DNA of 11,280 bases from positions 1 to 11,280 of the forward strand of contig CAJQNH010000176.1 in NCBI GenBank assembly GCA_905479615.1, given 5' to 3'. Source of the stretch: an uncultured Eudoraea sp. (GTDB lineage Bacteria > Bacteroidota > Bacteroidia > Flavobacteriales > Flavobacteriaceae). The notes beneath the pieces are model-generated. The model saw only the letters and a program-made list of their open reading frames with translations, did not search any database and was not told the DNA's origin. Numbering within the stretch: the stretch's first letter is position 1; the number at the start of each line of letters is the position of its first letter. Shown here one piece after another: positions 6,502 through 11,280 of this stretch. Made by a program: the position numbers and the translations under genes.

Positions 6502-7287
6502 TTAATTTGTACTAAAATAGCCTTTCATTATTCCCCTCTGGGAATCACGAATAAACTGTAAGATTTCATCTCTTTCGGGTGTAGCTTCCATTTCTGCTTC
6601 AATGATCTGTACAGCCTGTGTATTGTTATAATTCTTCTGATAAAGTATTCTGTAAATATTCTGTATCTCCCTAATTTTGTCTGAATTAAATCCTCTTCTT
6701 CGAAGTCCGACAGAATTTATTCCAACATATGACATTGGTTCTCTTGCGCCTTTAACATAAGGAGGAACATCTTTACGAACTAAAGATCCACCAGTTACAA
6801 AAGCATGATTACCAATTGAAACAAATTGATGCACGGCCACCAGACCTGCAAGAATAACATTATCACCAATCGTTACGTGCCCTGCAAGGGTTGAGTTATT
6901 CGAGAAAATACAATTATTCCCTACAAAGCAGTCGTGAGCAATATGGCAATAGGCCATAATTAGACAATTTTTACCAATCACTGTTTTCATTCTGTCCTGG
7001 GTGCCCTTGTGAATGGTAGCGCACTCTCTTATTGTGGTATTATTACCAATTACAACAGTTGTTTCTTCGCCTTCATATTTCAAGTCCTGTGGTGGAGCTG
7101 ATATTACTGCGCCAGGGAAAATATTGCAGTTCTTTCCGATACGTGCTCCTTCCATAATGGTGACATTGGAGCCAATCCAGGTACCATCACCAATGATAAC
7201 ATTGTTATGAATAGTTGTAAATGGTTCTATAACCACATTTTTTGCAATTTTAGCTCCTGGGTGAACGTAGGCAAGTGGCTGATTCAT
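6502..7287 (-). CDS. lpxA: UDP-N-acetylglucosamine O-acyltransferase LpxA
   Basis: First enzyme of lipid A synthesis: transfers an (R)-3-hydroxyacyl group from ACP to the 3-OH of UDP-GlcNAc in the cytoplasm. The 261 residues match the usual 255-265. Residues about 1-180 are hexapeptide repeats forming a left-handed beta-helix, followed by a helical C-terminal domain from GLRRRGF (194-200) onward. Conserved histidines are visible: His115 and catalytic His118 in CHIAHDC (E. coli His122 and His125), His137 in AGHV, and His153 in VHQF. By alignment, the acyl-chain ruler positions corresponding to E. coli Gly173 and His191 are Gly166 and Pro184 here. The ATG at 7287 lies one base after the lpxC-fabZ stop, indicating tight co-transcription and probably coupled translation. 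Confidence 0.97.
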   Translation of the reverse strand: MNQPLAYVHPGAKIAKNVVIEPFTTIHNNVIIGDGTWIGSNVTIMEGARIGKNCNIFPGAVISAPPQDLKYEGEETTVVIGNNTTIRECATIHKGTQDRMKTVIGKNCLIMAYCHIAHDCFVGNNCIFSNNSTLAGHVTIGDNVILAGLVAVHQFVSIGNHAFVTGGSLVRKDVPPYVKGAREPMSYVGINSVGLRRRGFNSDKIREIQNIYRILYQKNYNNTQAVQIIEAEMEATPERDEILQFIRDSQRGIMKGYFSTN

Positions 7288-7288
7288 G

Positions 7289-8686
7289 CTAATCTTCTTG
7301 TTTTGTTTTTACGATTTGGGCCATTAACTCTGCTTCGGATACCAATTTTCCATTGGCATATGCATAAGCCTGCATATGACAGATTCCTCTTCGTATTGGT
7401 GAAATAAGATCGCACTTAAAGATTAATGTATCTCCGGGCACAACTTGTTGCTTAAATTTAACATTGTCGATCTTCATAAAGAAAGTAAGATAATTTTCAG
7501 GGTCAGGAACAGTATTTAAAACCAGTATTCCTCCAGTCTGTGCCATAGCCTCTACCTGTAAAACCCCGGGCATGACAGGTGCACCTGGAAAATGTCCCAC
7601 GAAAAATGGTTCGTTCATTGTGACATTTTTCACACCAACCACATGAGAATCAGAAAGTTCCATGATTTTATCAACCAAGAGGAAAGGTGGCCTGTGCGGC
7701 AACATTTTCATAATTTGAGTGACATCCATTAGTGGAGCTTCATTTAAATCGAATTTGGGAACCTTATTCCGTTTTTCCAATTTAATTATTTTGGACAGTT
7801 TTTTGGCAAACTGAGTGTTTACATAGTGTCCCGGTTTATTGGCTATTACTTTCCCTTTAATTCTTGTTCCCGCCAATGCTAAATCTCCAATTACATCCAG
7901 AAGTTTATGTCTGGCAGCCTCGTTTGGTTGATGCAAGGTCAGATTATCTAAAATACCATTGGGCTTTACCGATAGTTTTTTCTTATTAAAAGCCTTTTCC
8001 AGCTTCTTCATGGTGGAAGTGGAAATTTCCTTGTCTACATAAACAATGGCATTGTTCAAATCACCACCTTTTATTAGCCCATTTTCCAATAACATTTCCA
8101 ATTCATGAAGAAAACTAAATGTCCTGGCATCTGCAATTTCTTTTTTAAAATCTGCTATTTTCTTAAGGGTAGCATTCTGTGTCCCAAGGACCTTGGTGCC
8201 AAAATCTACCATGGTCGTAATTTCATAATGCTCCGAGGGTATTAATGTGATATCACTTCCGGAGGCTTCATCTTTATAAGTAATCACTTCCTTAACTACA
8301 TATTCTTCCCGATCGGCTTTCTGTTCTACAATTCCGGCTTTTTCTATTGCCTCGACAAAAAACTTGGAAGATCCATCCATGATAGGTGGTTCTGGGGCAT
8401 CCAATTCTATTAAAACATTATCTATCTCCATGCCAACCAATGCTGCAAGAACATGTTCTGAGGTTTGGATCTTAACTCCTCTTTTCTCCAGATTTGTTCC
8501 TCTTTGGGTATTAACCACATAATTGGCATCTGCCTCAATAATTGGTTCCCCTTCAAGATCTACGCGTTTAAAAGCAAAACCGTAGTTCTCGGTTGCAGGA
8601 ACAAATTTCATGGTAACGTTCTCCCCGGTATGCAAACCCACCCCGGTTAACGTTACTTGCTTTGCTATTGTACGTTGTTTTGTCAT
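7289..8686 (-). CDS. lpxC-fabZ: Bifunctional UDP-3-O-acyl-GlcNAc deacetylase / 3-hydroxyacyl-ACP dehydratase
   Basis: A 465-residue fusion characteristic of Bacteroidota. Residues about 1-305 are LpxC, the zinc amidase that commits UDP-3-O-acyl-GlcNAc to lipid A. Zinc ligands are His78 (SEHVLAAL), His260 and Asp264 (ARHKLLDVIGD); Glu77 and His287 (GHYVN) match the catalytic Glu78 and His265 of E. coli. After a short linker, residues about 318-465 are FabZ, the hotdog-fold dehydratase that converts (R)-3-hydroxyacyl-ACP to trans-2-enoyl-ACP. It shows LPHRPPFLLVD (329-339), catalytic His365 in GHFPG, and Glu379 in VEAMAQ, 14 residues apart as in E. coli FabZ. Both active sites look intact. LpxC and FabZ draw on products of the same hydroxyacyl-ACP branch point, so fusion fixes their ratio. 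The ATG at 8686 is three bases after the lpxD stop. Confidence 0.97.
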   Translation of the reverse strand: MTKQRTIAKQVTLTGVGLHTGENVTMKFVPATENYGFAFKRVDLEGEPIIEADANYVVNTQRGTNLEKRGVKIQTSEHVLAALVGMEIDNVLIELDAPEPPIMDGSSKFFVEAIEKAGIVEQKADREEYVVKEVITYKDEASGSDITLIPSEHYEITTMVDFGTKVLGTQNATLKKIADFKKEIADARTFSFLHELEMLLENGLIKGGDLNNAIVYVDKEISTSTMKKLEKAFNKKKLSVKPNGILDNLTLHQPNEAARHKLLDVIGDLALAGTRIKGKVIANKPGHYVNTQFAKKLSKIIKLEKRNKVPKFDLNEAPLMDVTQIMKMLPHRPPFLLVDKIMELSDSHVVGVKNVTMNEPFFVGHFPGAPVMPGVLQVEAMAQTGGILVLNTVPDPENYLTFFMKIDNVKFKQQVVPGDTLIFKCDLISPIRRGICHMQAYAYANGKLVSEAELMAQIVKTKQED

Positions 8687-8689
8687 ACT

Positions 8690-9715
8690 TTATTTATCGT
8701 CACTTTTTTTTTCTAAATCAATAATCCTGTTCACCAGTTTAGGTAGGTTTTTAAAATGAACATAAGATTTGTTGTAGTCTGCGTAGTTAATTGCAGGTGA
8801 TCCCTGTATGAATTCATCGTCCTTTACATTTCGGCCTATACCTGATTGAGCCTGTATCCTAACCCTGTCGCCAATAGTTATATGACCAACAATACCAACC
8901 TGTCCCCCAATCTTACAATTTCTTCCAATTTTTGTAGACCCAGCTATACCGGTCTGAGCTGCTATAGCCGTATGCTCTCCAATCTCAACATTATGTGCAA
9001 TTTGAATTTGATTGTCAAGTTTTACACCATTTCTTAGAATAGTTGATCCTAGTGTTGCCCTATCTATGGTAGTTCCTGCGCCAACATCCACATTCTCCCC
9101 CAGAATGACATTCCCGGTTTGAGGTACTTTGCTATATTCACCATTTGAATTAGGTGCAAAACCAAAACCATCTGCACCAATAATAGCCCCACTATGAATT
9201 ACACATCCCTTTCCGATTATTGTTTCTGAATATATTTTAGCACCTGCAAAAATCAGAACATCATCTGCTATTGTCACATTATCGCCTATATAAACATTGG
9301 GGTAAATTTTGACATCATTACCAATTTTTACATTGTTTCCCAAATATGAAAAAGCCCCTAAATAGAAATTTTCTCCATAGCTGGCAGATTCTGATAAAAA
9401 TATTGGCCGCTCCAGTCCCGTTTTGTTGTTCTTAACCTGATTGTAATATTCTAATAATTTGGAAAAAGATTCATAGGCATCATCAACCTTAATAAGCGTT
9501 GTAGAAATTTTCTGCTCTGGCACAAAATCTTTATTTACAAGGGTAATGGATGCTTCGGTGCTGTAGATAAAAGAGGTGTATTTAGGATTAGCCAAAAAAG
9601 TTAATGAACCAATTTCTCCTTCTTCAATCTTAGCCAATTTATACACAGCGACATCTGGGTTGCCATCTATCTCCCCCTCCAAAATACCTGCAATCTGACT
9701 AGCTGTAAATTTCAA
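8690..9715 (-). CDS. lpxD: UDP-3-O-(3-hydroxyacyl)glucosamine N-acyltransferase LpxD
   Basis: Third step of lipid A synthesis: transfers an (R)-3-hydroxyacyl chain from ACP to the 2-amino group of UDP-3-O-acyl-glucosamine. From the TTG at 9715 the product is 341 residues, the same length as E. coli LpxD. Residues about 1-100 are the LpxD N-terminal domain (MKFTASQIAGILEGEI), about 105-295 the hexapeptide-repeat beta-helix, and the end is helical (about 310-341). Catalytic His241 sits in LDNQIQIAHNVEIG (E. coli His239) and His278 in GIVGHITIG (E. coli His276). The frame is open 42 codons further to an ATG at 9841, but that extension (Cys- and Phe-rich, unlike LpxD) contains a perfect -7 promoter element at 9752-9759, which argues for the internal TTG. 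First gene of the lpxD, lpxC-fabZ, lpxA, efp run. Confidence 0.95.
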   Translation of the reverse strand: MKFTASQIAGILEGEIDGNPDVAVYKLAKIEEGEIGSLTFLANPKYTSFIYSTEASITLVNKDFVPEQKISTTLIKVDDAYESFSKLLEYYNQVKNNKTGLERPIFLSESASYGENFYLGAFSYLGNNVKIGNDVKIYPNVYIGDNVTIADDVLIFAGAKIYSETIIGKGCVIHSGAIIGADGFGFAPNSNGEYSKVPQTGNVILGENVDVGAGTTIDRATLGSTILRNGVKLDNQIQIAHNVEIGEHTAIAAQTGIAGSTKIGRNCKIGGQVGIVGHITIGDRVRIQAQSGIGRNVKDDEFIQGSPAINYADYNKSYVHFKNLPKLVNRIIDLEKKSDDK

Positions 9716-9751
9716 ATTTTTAAATAATTTAACCCTATGTTTGAATTCAGA

Positions 9752-9759
9752 CAAAAGTA
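9752..9759 (-). promoter_or_regulatory. Bacteroidota-type -7 element before lpxD
   Basis: The minus strand reads TACTTTTG, a perfect TAnnTTTG match. Transcription would begin near 9746, about 30 bases before the TTG at 9715, and would drive the lpxD, lpxC-fabZ, lpxA, efp unit. The -33 TTG is not obvious; the nearest similar triplet is a CTG about 23 bases upstream. Its position inside the longest open frame decides in favour of the downstream start. Confidence 0.6.
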
Positions 9760-9861
9760 AGAAAAATTGATTAATGGTATAGCAGCAGGTACATCTATAT
9801 AAATTACTGTAAGCTAGCGAATTAAGACTTTCAAAACGCATTTAAGAAATTGGAGGGAACC

Positions 9862-9876
9862 AAAATTCAGAATTTT
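9862..9876. repeat. Short A/T inverted repeat after the HD gene
   Basis: AAAATTC (9862-9868) and GAATTTT (9870-9876) are perfect inverted copies with one base between, starting four bases beyond the HD gene's stop codon on the minus strand. As RNA it could fold only as a five-pair all-A/U stem, and no U-tract follows, so it is at best a weak end signal. Confidence 0.25.
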
Positions 9877-9880
9877 AAAG

Positions 9881-11110
9881 CTAAAGATCCTCTTTAGGAT
9901 AACAGATATAATATTTTGTTACCGTCTCCGACAAGGCGGTCAAATTTAAATGATCTGATGCTTTAGCAACATCCATTAATTTGCCATTGCTACGCAAAAT
10001 ATTGATGTTCTGACGCTGTTGATTATATGCCTTATTCTCAATTATTCCCCGGAATACAAAATAGGAAGTTTCTGAATCACTCAACTTAAACTTAGCCTTA
10101 AAATCCTCAAAAAGATTCTTAAACTTATTTTCCTTTACAGGTCTGTCTCTAAGTCTAATATTCAGCAGTCTTCGATTCAGAATCATCCCGCAAAGTTTTG
10201 ACAAAACAAAATCAGTACTGTGCTGCCATTGTTTAATCGCTGCCAATATATCAGTATCGTCAAGACTTGCAAAACGATCCAAAACCTCTATATTAAAATT
10301 CGTATTATCTATTTTGTTTTTCAAAAAGAACATAAGAGGCGAACTACAATCCAATTCAAAATTCAAATCAACCAGTTCCTTTGCCCTCTGTAGCGTTTTT
10401 ATTAGCAATTGCTCAGCTACTAATCCTGTTTTATGAAGGTATACCTGCCAATACATAAATCTTCGGGCCATTAAAAATTTCTCTACGGAATAGATCCCTT
10501 TTTCCTCAACAACCAATTTGCCATCTACGACATTTAACATGGTTATTAGACGCTCTGCATTTATATTTCCTTCTGCTACACCGGTATAAAAACTATCCCG
10601 CTTCAAATAGTCTAATCGGTCCATATCTAATTGACTACTGACCAGTTGATTCAGAAATTTTTTTCTATAACTGCCTTTAAAAATTTCAATTCCTAAAGTT
10701 AAACTTCCGTTAAACTTGCGATTAAGCACCTCCATAAATAAGTACGAAATTGCTTCATGATTTATTCCTTCTACCAAACTATGCTCCATGGCATGTGAAA
10801 AAGGTCCATGGCCAATATCATGCAATAAAATAGCGCATAGTAATCCTTGTGCTTCCTCATCTGTAACCTCAATCCCCTTAAAGCGAAGTAGTTGTATAGC
10901 TTCCTGCATTAAATGCATACTGCCCAATGCATGATGAAAACGAGTATGATGGGCGCCCGGATAAACCAGATATGAAAGTCCCATTTGGGAAATTCGCCGA
11001 AGCCTTTGAAAATATGGGTCCGCTATCAGGTTAAAAATTAGTGCATTTGGAATTCTAATAAATCCGTAAATTGGATCATTGAATATTTTAAGCTTGTTTG
11101 ATTTCGACAA
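9881..11110 (-). CDS. HD-domain phosphohydrolase (dNTPase/SAMHD1-like)
   Basis: A 409-residue HD-superfamily metal-dependent phosphohydrolase. Numbered from the TTG at 11110, the metal-binding set is His60 (TRFHHALG), His97-Asp98 (LLHDIGHGPFSHAME) and Asp164 (QLDMDRLDYLKRD). This arrangement matches the dNTP triphosphohydrolase and SAMHD1 group, so the likely reaction is hydrolysis of a nucleotide phosphate, though the substrate is not proven by sequence. The N-terminal IFNDPIYGFI (9-18) and FQRLRRISQMGLSYLVYPGA (34-53) are typical of the family. The C-terminal third (about 250-409) is helical and less recognisable. The frame continues six codons to another TTG at 11128; I prefer 11110 because the product begins MSKSNKLKIFNDPIYGF, and a -7-like TATCTTTA (minus strand, 11139-11132) would place the transcript start close to 11128. 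It is transcribed divergently from the PorX-like gene, 37 bases apart. Confidence 0.88.
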   Translation of the reverse strand: MSKSNKLKIFNDPIYGFIRIPNALIFNLIADPYFQRLRRISQMGLSYLVYPGAHHTRFHHALGSMHLMQEAIQLLRFKGIEVTDEEAQGLLCAILLHDIGHGPFSHAMEHSLVEGINHEAISYLFMEVLNRKFNGSLTLGIEIFKGSYRKKFLNQLVSSQLDMDRLDYLKRDSFYTGVAEGNINAERLITMLNVVDGKLVVEEKGIYSVEKFLMARRFMYWQVYLHKTGLVAEQLLIKTLQRAKELVDLNFELDCSSPLMFFLKNKIDNTNFNIEVLDRFASLDDTDILAAIKQWQHSTDFVLSKLCGMILNRRLLNIRLRDRPVKENKFKNLFEDFKAKFKLSDSETSYFVFRGIIENKAYNQQRQNINILRSNGKLMDVAKASDHLNLTALSETVTKYYICYPKEDL

Positions 11111-11147
11111 AATAGCTGTGGTTTTCAATCGTAAAGATAAGGACTAA

Positions 11148-11280
11148 ATGAACAAGATAACAATCCTTTGGGTAGATGATGAGATAGATTTGTTAAAGCC
11201 CCATATCATTTTTCTGGAAGGCAAAAACTATCAGGTAGTAACCTGTAAAAGTGGTCAGGATGCATTGGAAGAAATTAGAG
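11148..11280 (+). CDS. porX: PorX-type response regulator, N-terminal part (runs off the window)
   Basis: Only the first 44 codons are present; the gene continues past the right edge. The start MNKITILWVDDEIDLLKPH shows a CheY-like receiver domain: first beta strand ITILWV (4-9), the acidic pocket Asp10-Asp11, then helix 1 and the second strand YQVVTC. The phosphorylated aspartate would lie just beyond the window. The wording ILWVDDEIDLLKPH is, to my knowledge, characteristic of PorX, in which the receiver is joined to a PglZ/alkaline-phosphatase-like domain and which helps control the type IX secretion system in Bacteroidota. That second domain cannot be seen here, so the specific name rests on the first 20 residues. 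The ATG at 11148 is 37 bases from the divergent HD gene, so its promoter must overlap the HD gene's 5' end. Confidence 0.75.
   Translation, partial: MNKITILWVDDEIDLLKPHIIFLEGKNYQVVTCKSGQDALEEIR

Noticed and set aside
9716..9841. The 42-residue Cys/Phe-rich extension of lpxD as a signal peptide or separate small gene.
   Set aside because: LpxD is cytoplasmic, the extension has no signal-peptide layout, and it holds the probable lpxD promoter.
4904..9841. The repeated IG-type hexapeptide pattern in three genes as a DNA repeat or duplication element.
   Set aside because: It is the protein-level hexapeptide repeat of the left-handed beta-helix fold; the DNA copies are diverged.
1..11280. A hidden defence system, prophage, insertion sequence or CRISPR array.
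   Set aside because: All long frames are assigned to housekeeping or membrane proteins, no transposase or integrase motif is visible, and no regularly spaced repeats were seen.

Overview
The window reads as chromosomal DNA of a member of the Bacteroidota, most likely a marine-type Flavobacteriaceae. The pointers are an AT-rich base composition, a fused LpxC-FabZ protein (typical of this phylum), a PorX-type response regulator at the right edge, the absence of clear Shine-Dalgarno sequences, and perfect matches to the Bacteroidota -7 promoter element TAnnTTTG in three intergenic gaps. All complete genes lie on the minus strand; only the partial PorX-like gene at the right edge is on the plus strand.

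Layout from right to left, in the direction of transcription. A PorX-like receiver gene starts at 11148 (+) and runs off the window. Divergent from it is an HD-domain phosphohydrolase gene (9881-11110). Then comes a tight lipid A / fatty acid run: lpxD (8690-9715), the lpxC-fabZ fusion (7289-8686), lpxA (6502-7287) and efp (5932-6495), with gaps of only 1 to 6 bases. After a 92-base AT-only-looking gap holding a perfect 10-bp inverted repeat comes a second LpxD-like acyltransferase (4904-5839), then sucD (3965-4837), followed by a clear intrinsic terminator. A separate unit follows: fabG (3091-3837), a large membrane protein with a VWA domain (972-3005), and an SPFH/prohibitin-like protein (145-960).

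How they work together: LpxA, LpxC and LpxD carry out the first, second and third steps of lipid A synthesis (R-3-hydroxyacyl transfer, deacetylation, second R-3-hydroxyacyl transfer). FabZ and FabG belong to the fatty-acid elongation cycle that makes and consumes the 3-hydroxyacyl-ACP used by LpxA and LpxD, so the fusion places competing users of one pool in one polypeptide. EF-P (translation of proline-rich stretches) and SucD (TCA cycle) are not obviously connected to lipid A and appear to be syntenic passengers.

Most of the window is ordinary, recognisable core metabolism. The least understood parts are the VWA membrane protein plus SPFH protein pair and the second LpxD-like protein, which keeps the catalytic histidine but has lost the second conserved histidine. 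Three start codons differ from the longest open frames: lpxD (TTG at 9715), the HD gene (TTG at 11110) and fabG (ATG at 3837). I see no mobile element, CRISPR array, tRNA or rRNA, and no gene-free stretch longer than 300 bases.
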